From Oceanirhabdus sp942490885 (lineage in GTDB: Bacteria > Bacillota > Clostridia > Clostridiales > Clostridiaceae), in contig CALNYT010000002.1 in the NCBI GenBank assembly GCA_942490885.1, forward strand, positions 558,001-622,000: DNA of 64,000 bases. The letters run 5' to 3'. The position numbers and the translations under genes were made by a program. Positions 44,030-53,369 of the stretch are shown here, piece by piece. The number at the start of each line of letters is the position of its first letter. Position 1 is the first letter of the stretch. A model generated the notes under the pieces. That model did no database searches, was not told where the DNA came from, and worked only from the letters and a program-made list of their open reading frames with translations.

Positions 44030-44656
44030 ATGAAAAGACTAGTTAAGTGTGCTTTAGTTTGTATAGGTATATTTGGGATATTAACATTGGGGATTACTAT
44101 ATTAAACATTGTTGATAAAAGAGATGAAGAAACTACAATAAATAGCATGGAAGAACTCAGAGCGCATAAGGTCGATGTTGGTGAACTTATGGAAATAATT
44201 ATTATCAATGGAAAGAGTGAAAATTGGAAATTGAAAGACTTCAAAATATGTAATTTTGATGAATATCAAATTACAGGAACAGGAACAATAGAGTTTTTAG
44301 GAAGTAAGGAAGAACTTGATAAGCTAACATTCTTTGCTCCACGAATTACTGTAAAAAGGGAAGATCAGGACAGAGAACAAGATTTATGTGGTGACAGCTA
44401 TAGTGTTAATAGTCTAAGTGGAACCTCAATTTTTAGTAAGAATGAAAATGGACAATGGTTATATAATATACCAAAGATGATGTGTAATTTTGATAAAATT
44501 AATATAAGGGTATATGATGAAACTGTGAAAATTGCAGTTGAGATTGAATACAAGAATGAGGAGCATCACAGTATAAAGGATAACATACCTATTGAGGTTC
44601 TAGTTATAAATAAAGAGATATTTGAAGATATTGGACGGTTTGGATTTTCATTTTAA
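44030..44656 (+). CDS. Membrane-anchored or exported hypothetical protein
   Basis: A 208-residue protein with one N-terminal hydrophobic segment (MKRLVKCALVCIGIFGILTL and on to residue 27) that can act as signal anchor. The rest is a soluble, beta-rich external part. No lipobox in the right position and no recognised family are seen. The gene is bracketed by copies A and B of the palindromic repeat. Confidence 0.55.
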   Translation: MKRLVKCALVCIGIFGILTLGITILNIVDKRDEETTINSMEELRAHKVDVGELMEIIIINGKSENWKLKDFKICNFDEYQITGTGTIEFLGSKEELDKLTFFAPRITVKREDQDREQDLCGDSYSVNSLSGTSIFSKNENGQWLYNIPKMMCNFDKINIRVYDETVKIAVEIEYKNEEHHSIKDNIPIEVLVINKEIFEDIGRFGFSF

Positions 44657-44718
44657 GTAGATTTAGATAGAAAAACTTCACAAACTACCCCAGGGGTAAA
44701 TTCCCCTGGGGTAGTTTG
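44656..44718. repeat. Palindromic repeat, copy B
   Basis: The same AGTAGATTTAGATAGAAAA leader (44656-44674, starting at the stop codon of the previous gene) is followed by a 16-bp perfect stem (44681-44696 with 44703-44718) with the CCCCAGGGG core. It may serve as terminator for the gene it follows. Confidence 0.75.
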
Positions 44719-44737
44719 TCTTGTTTTGTGTAAAGGG

Positions 44738-44872
44738 TGTGGAAAAGATTCTAAAAAATCTGAAAATTGGCGGAGAAACTGTGGAAAACTTTCAGAAAAG
44801 TGTGATTATTTCAATGTATGCTGTGGAAAACTCGAGAAAGAGTCAGATTATTCACAAAAAGGGTGTGGATAA
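44738..44872 (-). repeat. Array of DnaA-box-like 9-mers with 42-bp period
   Basis: Reading the minus strand, TTTTCCACA occurs at 44738-44746, 44780-44788 and 44822-44830, and TTATCCACA at 44864-44872. The starts are exactly 42 bp apart. A further box TTATTCACA lies on the plus strand at 44848-44856. All five fit the relaxed DnaA-box consensus TTWTNCACA. The 42-bp units are otherwise well diverged. The stretch can also be read as a 60-codon ORF with 14-residue repeats (44721-44903, TTG start, no good binding site), which is judged less likely to be a gene. Confidence 0.7.
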
Positions 44873-44906
44873 GTTGTTGAAAAACCGTATAAATGTGTGT
44901 TAAAGG

Positions 44907-44936
44907 TAGACAAGCTTCCCATATTAAGCTTGTCTA
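44907..44936. terminator. Hairpin after the DnaA-box array
   Basis: TAGACAAGCTT (44907-44917) pairs with AAGCTTGTCTA (44926-44936). It may end transcription from the ATPase gene on the minus strand; no strong T run is present. Confidence 0.5.
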
Positions 44937-44971
44937 ACATCTAAGAGTATAATAGTTTATTACAATTGAAA

Positions 44972-45715
44972 CTATATAACTTCAAGGGAAGATAAAATAT
45001 TATTATGAAACTTTTTCCTCTCACCACAATTAATCAAGTATGAATGTATAGCTCCATCCTTTAGAAAAATCACCTTGTCACTATAACTGGCTGTGAAAGG
45101 ATCATGGGTTACAAGGAGAATTGTTTTTTTATTTTCTTTATTGAGTTCAGTTATAATATCCATAATGATTTCAGTTGAGCTAGAATCTAAGTTTCCTGTA
45201 GGTTCATCACAAAAAAGAATTTTGGGATTTCCAATTATAGATCTACCAATGGAGACCTTTTGTTTCTGTCCACCTGAGAGCTCGTCAGGATATTTTTTTA
45301 TAAGATCCTTAAAAGACATAAGTGATACAATTTCATCAGTCTTTTGTATAATTAATTTTTGGGACTCACCATTAAGCACAAGAGGAACTTGAATATTCTC
45401 TTCTACTGTAAGCGATTCTATTAGATTAAAATCTTGAAATATAAATCCGATTTTTTCACGTCTAAAAGATGGTTGTAATTCCTTTGACAATGAGTTAACA
45501 TCAATTCCATCCAATGTTACTGTTCCACAATCAGGAGAAAGCATTCCGCTAAGAATATTTAGAAGGGTTGTCTTACCACTGCCTGATGGACCCATTATAC
45601 TTATGAATTCTCCATTTGATATGGATAAAGAAATGTTATTCAGTGCTTTTGTGGAACTGTTTTTAGTTCTTCCAGTGTAGACTTTACTCAGTTCTCTGCA
45701 TGTTAGTATCTCCAT
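44972..45715 (-). CDS. BceA-like ABC transporter ATP-binding protein
   Basis: About 247 residues of a complete ABC ATPase: Walker A GPSGSGKTTLLN, Q-loop FIFQDFNLIESLT, signature LSGGQKQKVSIGRS, Walker B ILFCDEPTGNLDS and H-loop LLVTHDPFTAS. This fits the BceA/peptide-exporter group. ATG 45715 has AAAGGAG in the right place and overlaps the kinase gene by 32 nt. The permease, regulator and kinase genes upstream on the same strand are all broken, so this is the only intact gene of its set. Confidence 0.88.
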   Translation of the reverse strand: MEILTCRELSKVYTGRTKNSSTKALNNISLSISNGEFISIMGPSGSGKTTLLNILSGMLSPDCGTVTLDGIDVNSLSKELQPSFRREKIGFIFQDFNLIESLTVEENIQVPLVLNGESQKLIIQKTDEIVSLMSFKDLIKKYPDELSGGQKQKVSIGRSIIGNPKILFCDEPTGNLDSSSTEIIMDIITELNKENKKTILLVTHDPFTASYSDKVIFLKDGAIHSYLINCGERKKFHNNILSSLEVI

Positions 45716-46772
45716 ATTTTGATCTCCTTTTATATAATATTGATACGCTGGTTCCTTTTTTAATTTCAGAGGATACATTAATTTTACAGTCTAAATTATT
45801 GCATATTTCTTTAACCATGAACAAACCTATACCTGTAGAAGAAGAGAGCTTCCTTCCATTTGTCCCGGTAAAATAAGCATCAAATATTCTTGACATATCC
45901 TCAGGGGGAATTCCTATTCCTGTATCTTTAATTGTAAGTAGTAATCCATCTTCATGTTTATCTATATCAATTATTACCTTCTTTTCTCCAGAAGATAAAG
46001 TTGTGTATTTAACTGCATTTGATATTAGTTGACCAATCATAAACTCATTCCATTTTTTATCAGTAATTACAGTTGAAGAGTCCACATTCAAATTTATAAC
46101 AGGTTTTACCTTATTGAGTAGAAAACTGTGTTTGAAGGAACTAATAACGTTACATACACTATAATTTACATCTACATTCTCACAAATTAAATCTAAAGAG
46201 AAATCCTGTAATTTATACAAGTGAATTAAGGACTCTAAGCTATGTTACAGCTTCCACATCTCAACTTTTAAAGTAGGGATAAGCTTTATACTATAACTAT
46301 CTTGACAATTTTTAGATAGTTTCTGTAAGGTCAAGTTAATGACTGTTAAAGGTGTTTTCATATTATGTGCCCAAGATGAGATAAGTTTACTATGTTCAAA
46401 TTGGGTTTTCTTTATGGAATTCATATCTTTTAAGTATATTTTGTGTATTTTATTTATCTCATCTCTAATTAGTAAACTCAAAGAAGAATCATGTATAGTT
46501 CGTATAAAACCTTGATTGTAATCAGAGAAAATGTACGAAATAATTTTAAGGTGATGAAAGTATCTAAAAATAAATATCAATATAAAGAAGAATACGGATA
46601 AGAGTAATGGATATATAATCTCTACAGTAGAATTTGTTGTTATTTTAAAAAATGAGTATAGTGATATGAAATTAAGAATATAGAAAATTGATGTCCATTT
46701 CATATCAGAAACAACGTTAAATAATAATCTTTTATTATTGTATAATGAATTATTCTCCATCAGAATCACCAC
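45684..46772 (-). pseudogene. BceS-like sensor kinase broken by an in-frame TAA
   Basis: The frame is continuous from 46772 to 45684 except for one TAA at 46245-46247. The N-terminal part has two close membrane helices with almost no external loop, the mark of intramembrane-sensing kinases, and the His box SWAHNMKTPLTVINLTLQK. After the stop the same frame continues HSLESLIHLYKLQDF and the ATPase domain (QLISNAVKYTT, IKDTGIGIP, STGIGLFMVKEIC). The stop falls in the helix after the His box, so a truncated product would have no ATPase domain. Confidence 0.82.
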
Positions 46773-47464
46773 ATTTCTTTAATAATAGCATATAACCAAT
46801 CCCACGTTTAGTTTTTATAGTATCATTTAAGCCTACAACTTTTAATTTGTTTTTGATTCTTGTTAGGTTAACAGTTAATGTATTATCTTCTATGAACATA
46901 CCACTTTCCCACAGAGCTTCGATAAGTTCAGTTCTTGTTACAATCTCACCATTATTATTATATAAAAGTTCAATTAAGCCAAACTCAGTCTTTGTAAATT
47001 CAACTTCAGAGCCAGCATACATAAGAGAATATGTTCTATCATTGAGAATAACTGAATGGTTTAAGTGAGTTTTTTTCTGAGAATAATCACCATAAGTTCT
47101 ACGCAGGAGGGCATTGATTTTCATAGTGTAAATGATCTAGAGAAAACGGCTTGGTCATGTAATCATCAGCACCAATATGCAATCCATGAATCTGATCCAT
47201 TGTAGTATCACGAGCAGAAAGCATAAGTATTGGTGTTGAATGTTTTTTGCGTATTAGTTTGCATAAATGGAAACCATCCATATATGGAAGATTTATATCA
47301 AGTATTATAAGATTAAAGGTACCATCACATATGATTTTCATAATTTGTTCTAGATTATCACTAAAATCTGAATAGACACATACAGAATATCCATATTTCT
47401 CAAGGTGCTGCTTTATTATTAAACGAATATTAATATCATCTTCTATTATTAGTATGTTGTACAT
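46750..47464 (-). pseudogene. BceR-like response regulator broken by a frameshift
   Basis: The receiver domain (YNILIIEDDINIRLI, IILDINLPYMDG, DDYMTKPFSLD) is in one frame from 47464 and stops at 47099. The DNA-binding domain (KINALLRRTYGDYSQ, FTKTEFGLIELLYN, VNLTRIKNKL, KRGIGYML) is in another frame ending at 46750. Alignment with the intact paralogue (DILIAKIIAQLRR) places one extra base near 47125-47135. The two halves therefore no longer form one protein. Confidence 0.82.
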
Positions 47465-47475
47465 TTTTGTCCCTC

Positions 47476-49419
47476 CTAATTTATAATGCGTTTATATAAA
47501 CTTCTGCTGAATAATAAAACAATTATTCCTTGTATGATTATTATTATACCTATAATTAACACGGATGTTCTTAAAATCTCAAAAGTAGCTCCTTTCTCAG
47601 GTGGAAACATTATAGAATAATAACATCCACTTATTGATCCAATTATAAATGGAAGGAACATCATAAACATTATCATATGCGATATTATTTTTTTAAATTG
47701 ATTAGGTGCCATACCAAGCTTTTGAAGCTTGGAAAAAAGGGTACGAAGTTTTAGTTCAATAGATAAAAAACTAGAATAAATGGCTGTATTTGCTGCTATG
47801 AGAAATAAAATCACCACAAATATGAACATGAAAGCCATACCAGAGAATGTGGAATGCATTTTATTATCTTCAATAATTTTAAAAGAATTATTCAATAAAA
47901 ATATATTTTCATATGAATATTCGGTTTTCATATGGGAATAAACTTTAAGTGAATCTTCATAATTTTTAAAGTTATAAAGGTATAAATCTTTAATGAGGGT
48001 ATTCTTTCTTAATTCTTCAAATTCTTCATCATTTATTATAAATACATAACTTGAAATAAGATGATTATTCATATTAATAGGCACATAATCTATTACCTTA
48101 TAAGAGTAATCACTTTTGGATTCAAGAGAAGATAGTTCAATTGTATCTCCACAGGGGTATTTTGGACTATTTTTATTAGCGTTATAGAAATAGGGGCTAC
48201 TTGCAACTAAGCAATGTCCTTTTGGTATATCTAGATTACATGAATTCAATGAATTATAAGTCTTGTTTGAAAAAACATTGAAGTTGAACATTCCAATTTC
48301 GTTATTCTTACTTTCTTGAGAAAGAAAAATACTTTCTATAGATAATTTTTCAGAAAACTCAACTTGCTGATCTTAGGATGATAGCATAAACTTTGAATTT
48401 TCATCTTTACCATAGATTGAAGCATGGTAAGGATATTTAGTGTTTATTATCTCATTAACTTCTTGGAAATAGAAGAACACTATTATTGAAAAAAACATCA
48501 CAAAGTGAACCAGTAGAGTTAATGTATATATTAATTTTCTATTCCTATTTAGTGATGAGAGTAAAAAGTTTTTGATAAAAAAGTAAGGGAAATTTAACTT
48601 GTTAATTTTATCTTTTATACTAAAAGATATCTTAAAGAAGCTTCTTAAAAATAAGTTTATGCCAAAGAAGATTAATAGCAGACTTACAAGCATTGTCTTT
48701 AAGGATTCAGAGCCAATCTTCTCCCAAGAGGTTAAAATAATATGAGCTAGGGTGAATAATATTATTGATATAACTAGCTGTGTATAAGTTTTAAAAGAAG
48801 AGTGTTTAAAACTCGCTTTTTTAAATATAGATTTAGATAATTTTAAATTTAGTTTTTCACCATCATTTTTAAGTATATTAATTCCTTTTTTCTTAATATA
48901 AAGATTATCATATATAGTTATATATATAAATAGTACTGCACATAAACATATAACTACAATATAAGGTTGAAATAATAATTTAAAGGATATTGTTTTTATA
49001 TTAAATAAACTCATAAGACATATAAAGAATAATCTTGAGAATAGAGTTCCTATAAGTAAAGATGCGATTGCAGAGAGTGTGAAAATAAAAGCATTCTCTA
49101 TAAGGAACATATTCTTAAGATGTGAATATTCAATTCCTAAGAGCTTAAATATTCCAGTCTCATTCTTCTTCCATTCAATATAATCTTTATGGGATATGGT
49201 TGTGAATATAAAAGAGAATATCAGTGAAATCACAAAACATACTATGAAGAATCCATATATAGGTGAACCTAGTTTTTCTTCATTCAAAACTTCTTTATTA
49301 AATATAAGAGTTGAAAACACAAATACCATAGTTAGAGATAACACATTGCATATAAAGTAATTTTTGTATAAATAAAATTTTTGTTTAAACATTCTAAATA
49401 CCATTTGTTTAAATGTCAT
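47476..49419 (-). pseudogene. BceB-like permease broken by an in-frame TAA
   Basis: The frame is open from 49419 to 47476 except for a single TAA at 48373-48375. It reads KFMLSS before the stop and DQQVEFSEKLSIESIF directly after, in the same frame. The N-terminal half has the first FtsX domain (YIEWKKNETGIFKLLGIEY) and six or seven helices; the second half has the external part and the C-terminal FtsX domain. The full length of 647 codons equals that of the intact paralogues. The stop falls inside the external domain. Confidence 0.82.
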
Positions 49420-49505
49420 AAATTCTCACCTCAGTATTATTCTATCATCTTATATTCAAAATTGAATTGATTTACCTTTAGATTTTCTTACAATAAACTT
49501 ACAAT

Positions 49506-49590
49506 AAGTAGATTTAAATAGAATAAAACATCAAAGTACCCCAGGGGTAAGTACCCCAGGGGTAATTACCCCTGGGGTACTTTGATGTTT
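49506..49590. repeat. Palindromic repeat, copy C, between divergent Bce-like loci
   Basis: A variant leader (AAGTAGATTTAAATAGAA) is followed by a 25-bp perfect stem (49526-49550 with 49566-49590). Its core GTACCCCAGGGGTAA is directly duplicated (49536-49550 and 49551-49565). It lies upstream of two divergent genes, so it is not a simple terminator for either. Confidence 0.75.
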
Positions 49591-49672
49591 TTAGCATCTT
49601 TAAAAAAAAGTGGTATTTAAGTATAATAAGAAGATAGGAAGATAGGAAGAAATATTCAATTTGGAGGAAGAT

Positions 49673-50344
49673 ATGTACAGAATATTAGTAATTGAAGATG
49701 ATAAGAATTTATGTGAAGAGGTTATACTATCCTTAAAAAAATGGGGATATGAGGCATTTGGAGTTGAGAACTTTTCTGAGATAGATAAGGAGTTTGTAGA
49801 TCAAAAGCCACATCTGGTTTTGATGGATATAAATCTACCGAGTTTTGATGGCTTCTATTGGTGCAGGAAGATTAGGGAATTGTCCAAGCTTCCTATTATT
49901 TTTATGTCATCGAGAGATACCAATATGGATGTTGTAATGGCAATAAATATGGGTGGGGATGATTTTGTGACTAAGCCTTTTGTTATAGATATTTTAATAG
50001 CAAAGATAATTGCCCAGCTTAGAAGGTGCTATTCATATGGGGAGAGTATGAAGGAAACAATTGAACATAGAGGCGCTATACTTAATATATCAGAGGGAAC
50101 TCTTATATACTTGGAAGAGAAGATTGTACTTACAAAAAATGAACTTAAGGTACTGGCGCTTCTTATGAAAAATAAAGGAACAATAATATCAAGAGATAAG
50201 ATAATGAGAGCACTTTGGGATGATGACCAGTTCATAAATGATAATACATTGACTGTGAATATAAATAGGTTAAGAGGGAAGTTAAATGATGTTGGATTAG
50301 ACGAGTTTATCCAGACTAAAAAAGGATTGGGGTATGTTGTTTAA
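49673..50344 (+). CDS. BceR-like OmpR-family response regulator
   Basis: A 223-residue response regulator with receiver domain (YRILVIEDDKNLCEEV, phospho-acceptor in VLMDINLPSFDG, DDFVTKPF) and an OmpR-type winged helix (LTKNELKVLALLMKNKG, DNTLTVNINRLRGKL, KKGLGYVV). ATG 49673 lies 5 nt after GGAGG. Its stop overlaps the kinase start by one base (TAATG). It is the intact paralogue of the broken regulator at 46750-47464 and the likely reader of the TGTTACA-N4-TGTAACA operators. Confidence 0.9.
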   Translation: MYRILVIEDDKNLCEEVILSLKKWGYEAFGVENFSEIDKEFVDQKPHLVLMDINLPSFDGFYWCRKIRELSKLPIIFMSSRDTNMDVVMAINMGGDDFVTKPFVIDILIAKIIAQLRRCYSYGESMKETIEHRGAILNISEGTLIYLEEKIVLTKNELKVLALLMKNKGTIISRDKIMRALWDDDQFINDNTLTVNINRLRGKLNDVGLDEFIQTKKGLGYVV

Positions 50345-51366
50345 TGAGAATTTTTAAATATATAAAAATAAATAAATTAACCATATGCTGTTTCTTAATT
50401 AGTATGATTTCAATAAATAGTGTTCTTATAACAAGTGCTCCTCTAAGTATGTCTAGGGATGAACTTGTTTATATAAATTGCCTTGTTATTATTATTGTTG
50501 GTATATTTGCTGCTATAGGTTTTTTAAAGTGGAGGGGAGAAGTCTCTATTATTGAAGAGAAGCTAAATCGTCTAGAAAGTATTATTGAATATGATATCAA
50601 AGGAGAAAGTTATTATCTTCAAATTATTAGAAAGATTGTAGAATTAAAAGATAGTGAAAAATTCAATGAAGTTGATGAATATAAGCGTTCTTTAAGTGAA
50701 TTGAATGATTATATTACAAAGTGGGTACATGAAATTAAGATACCTGTGTCAGTGTGTAATCTTGTTTTAGAAAGAATAGATGAGAGTTGTTCACTTAATG
50801 ATATAAAAATATTGAAAGAACAGATAAATAAAATTGAGTATTATATTGAACAGGTTTTATACATAAGCAGAGCGTCAAGTTATGAAGAAGATATTACAAT
50901 AGCTCAAGTAGATTTGGATAAACTCATTAAGAAGATTGTTAGAAAGAATTCATATCTATTTATTGATAAGAATATAAGCCTTGAATTAAATGATTTAAAC
51001 TATGAAATCACCACAGATTCCAAGTGGCTTGGATATATGATAGAGCAGATAATAAATAATGGCTGTAAATATACACAGGGTGATGGTCAAGTTAAAATTT
51101 ATGCCGAGGATGATGAAAAATATCTTCATCTTAAAATAAGAGATAATGGAGTAGGTATAGATAAAAAAAGTTTAGATAGGGTATTTGATAAAGGATACAC
51201 TGGGGATTCAGGAATGAATTTGTCTAAGTCAACTGGAATGGGATTATATATAGTTAAGAAAATGTGTGACAAACTTAATTATAAGATAAGTGTTGAATCA
51301 GTGAAAGGAGATTTTACTGAGTTTACATTATCTATTAATAAGTTTTCTGATTATCTAAAAATTTAA
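50344..51366 (+). CDS. BceS-like intramembrane-sensing histidine kinase
   Basis: A 340-residue kinase. Two membrane helices (LTICCFLISMISINSVLIT; LVYINCLVIIIVGIFAAIGF) have only a short loop between them, so sensing is probably through the BceAB transporter. The His box is ITKWVHEIKIPVSVCNLVLE, and the ATPase domain has QIINNGCKYTQ, IRDNGVGIDKKSLDRVFDKG and STGMGLYIVKKMC. It is translationally coupled to the regulator. Confidence 0.9.
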   Translation: MRIFKYIKINKLTICCFLISMISINSVLITSAPLSMSRDELVYINCLVIIIVGIFAAIGFLKWRGEVSIIEEKLNRLESIIEYDIKGESYYLQIIRKIVELKDSEKFNEVDEYKRSLSELNDYITKWVHEIKIPVSVCNLVLERIDESCSLNDIKILKEQINKIEYYIEQVLYISRASSYEEDITIAQVDLDKLIKKIVRKNSYLFIDKNISLELNDLNYEITTDSKWLGYMIEQIINNGCKYTQGDGQVKIYAEDDEKYLHLKIRDNGVGIDKKSLDRVFDKGYTGDSGMNLSKSTGMGLYIVKKMCDKLNYKISVESVKGDFTEFTLSINKFSDYLKI

Positions 51367-51466
51367 AAGAGGTTATTAGAAAAATATTTGTTATAATATT
51401 TTATAGAGAGAAATTTTTAGGACATAATTAAATATATAGTTTACAGTGAGAAAGGGTGTGAGTAAT

Positions 51467-53176
51467 ATGATGGGAAAGAAAATTCCATACGGAATTTCTA
51501 GTTTTGAACAAATTAGAAATGATAATTATCTATATGTTGATAAGACTAGATATATAGAGATATTGGAAAATGATGCACCATATCAGTTTTTTATTAGACC
51601 AAGAAGATTTGGTAAAAGTTTGTTCATATCAATGCTGGAATGCTATTATGATATAAATAAGAAAGATGATTTTGAAAGTCTTTTTAGAGATTTATATATC
51701 AGTGAAAACCTTACAGATAAGAGGAATAGTTATTTAGTACTTAAAATTAATTTTTCTAGCGTTGTATCAAGCCAAGGAAAAGAAAGATTAATTGAAAGCT
51801 TTGATGAGAGTGTTATTAAAGCGGTAAAATCCTTTTTTACTCAAAAATATTATGATATTTTTCAGAAAGATAATATTGATAAAGAATTTAATAATGCAAT
51901 AGATGCTCTTAGATATTTAAATTATGAGGCACTTTCTAAAAAGGCTAGTGTCTTTGTATTAATAGATGAGTACGATAATTTTGCAAATGATTTGATATCA
52001 GTGGATAAAAGTTTATATTATGATATAATCTCTAGTCATGGATATGTAAGAACATTTTATAAGATGCTTAAAGAAGCTACTAGTGATACTGTTAAAAGGA
52101 TATTTATGACAGGGGTAAGTCCTATAATGCTTGATGATTTAACAAGTGGGTTTAATATTACAACAAATCTAACTTTAGAACTTAGATATAATGAAATTCT
52201 TGGATTTACTGAAGAAGAACTAAGATTATTAATAGAAAACTATACTTTACCTAATAATCTTGAAGTGGAACATATAATCAAGGATTTAAAACAATATTAT
52301 AATGGATATTTATTTAGTAAAAGGGGGGGGAATAGGCTTTACAATACAAATATGGTGCTCTATTTCCTTAGATTGATGTTATTACAAGGAAGTTATCCAG
52401 ACAATATACTAGATGAAAATATTAAAACTGATTATGAAAAAATAAGGTTACTTGCTTTTAACTTTAAGAATGATGAATTGATTGAAAAATTACTTACTAC
52501 AGGAACTGTAGAAAGTACAATTGTAGAAAGATTCAACCTTGAACATATGTATGATAAAAAAGAAAATTTTGCTTCGATTTTATATTACATGGGTATGCTA
52601 ACTATTAAAAAGGGATTACCAAGAAAGGCTATTTTGACCATACCTAACTACGTAATTAAAACTATATATTGGGAGTATTTTTTAGATAAATTGATTGATA
52701 ATGATGGAATCAAAGATAAAAATGAACACCTATATGAGGCAGTAGATACTATGGCTGTTAATGGAGACATAACTAAATTTCATTCATATTTAAGTGAGAT
52801 TTTAGCCTTTTTATCAAATAGGGATTTATCTAAATTTGATGAAAAATATATAAAATTACTAATCATGAGCAAGATTTATGAAAATGGATATTACATTATA
52901 AATAGTGAATATGAAGTTGAAAGTGGGTATATAGATTTGCTGCTGTCTAAGAATAGAGCCTATGAGGATTATATTAAATACGAATGGCTTATAGAACTAA
53001 AATACATTAAAGAAAATGACAGAAGGCAGCTTGAACAGGTTAAAAAAGAGGGGATGGAGCAACTATTAAGATATAGTAAAAGTAGCAAGTTAAGCAGCAA
53101 TTATAACTTGGATAATATGAAAAAAGTACTAATAATCGTTGTTGGTAAAAAAGATGTATATGTAGAAATGATATAA
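51467..53176 (+). CDS. AAA-ATPase-like protein with C-terminal PD-(D/E)XK nuclease domain
   Basis: About 570 residues. The N-terminal AAA-like domain begins KKIPYGISSFEQIRNDNYLY and VDKTRYIEILE, with a Walker A-like FFIRPRRFGKSLFISMLECY and Walker B-like VFVLIDEYDNFAND. The C-terminus holds a PD-(D/E)XK core (ESGYIDLLLSKN, then YEWLIELKYIKE, Asp...Glu-x-Lys). This is the common clostridial AAA-ATPase_like/DUF1703 family, often mobile or multi-copy, of unknown role. It sits between the regulator/kinase pair and the transporter genes it probably once adjoined. A G8 tract (52323-52330) lies in the coding sequence. Confidence 0.85.
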   Translation: MMGKKIPYGISSFEQIRNDNYLYVDKTRYIEILENDAPYQFFIRPRRFGKSLFISMLECYYDINKKDDFESLFRDLYISENLTDKRNSYLVLKINFSSVVSSQGKERLIESFDESVIKAVKSFFTQKYYDIFQKDNIDKEFNNAIDALRYLNYEALSKKASVFVLIDEYDNFANDLISVDKSLYYDIISSHGYVRTFYKMLKEATSDTVKRIFMTGVSPIMLDDLTSGFNITTNLTLELRYNEILGFTEEELRLLIENYTLPNNLEVEHIIKDLKQYYNGYLFSKRGGNRLYNTNMVLYFLRLMLLQGSYPDNILDENIKTDYEKIRLLAFNFKNDELIEKLLTTGTVESTIVERFNLEHMYDKKENFASILYYMGMLTIKKGLPRKAILTIPNYVIKTIYWEYFLDKLIDNDGIKDKNEHLYEAVDTMAVNGDITKFHSYLSEILAFLSNRDLSKFDEKYIKLLIMSKIYENGYYIINSEYEVESGYIDLLLSKNRAYEDYIKYEWLIELKYIKENDRRQLEQVKKEGMEQLLRYSKSSKLSSNYNLDNMKKVLIIVVGKKDVYVEMI

Positions 53177-53234
53177 AATTAGTGAAATTATGAATACAGA
53201 GGCTAGCATACATAAGTGTGTTGGTCTTTTTAGC

Positions 53235-53258
53235 GTATGTTACACAGATGTAACATAC
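53235..53258 (+). promoter_or_regulatory. Bce-type operator upstream of the intact ABC transporter
   Basis: A 10-4-10 perfect inverted repeat (GTATGTTACA, CAGA, TGTAACATAC). The core equals that at 40718-40735, and the flanks share GTAAYGCTAARATATGGAAT and TGTATTATAT, so both promoters probably answer to the same regulator. Confidence 0.82.
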
Positions 53259-53369
53259 ACACCTAAAACTGTAACGCTAAAATATGGAATAAGAGAGGGG
53301 ATAATTGTATTATATAGTTAAGAGTTAATTAACGATTATTAAGAATAAGAAATTTTGGAGGTATTAATT

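Noticed and set aside
44738..44872. 42-bp periodic repeats as a CRISPR array
   Set aside because: Only about 9 bases are conserved per unit, far too short for CRISPR repeats, and no cas gene is present.
44721..44903. A 60-codon ORF with four 14-residue repeats over the DnaA-box array
   Set aside because: It starts with TTG without a good binding site, composition is unlike the neighbours, and its repeat period simply follows the 42-bp spacing of the boxes. Kept only as an alternative reading.
45684..49419. In-frame TAA codons as evidence of stop-codon recoding
   Set aside because: The regulator gene in the same operon has a frameshift, all other genes use TAA as normal stop, and no recoding signal is seen; pseudogene decay is simpler.
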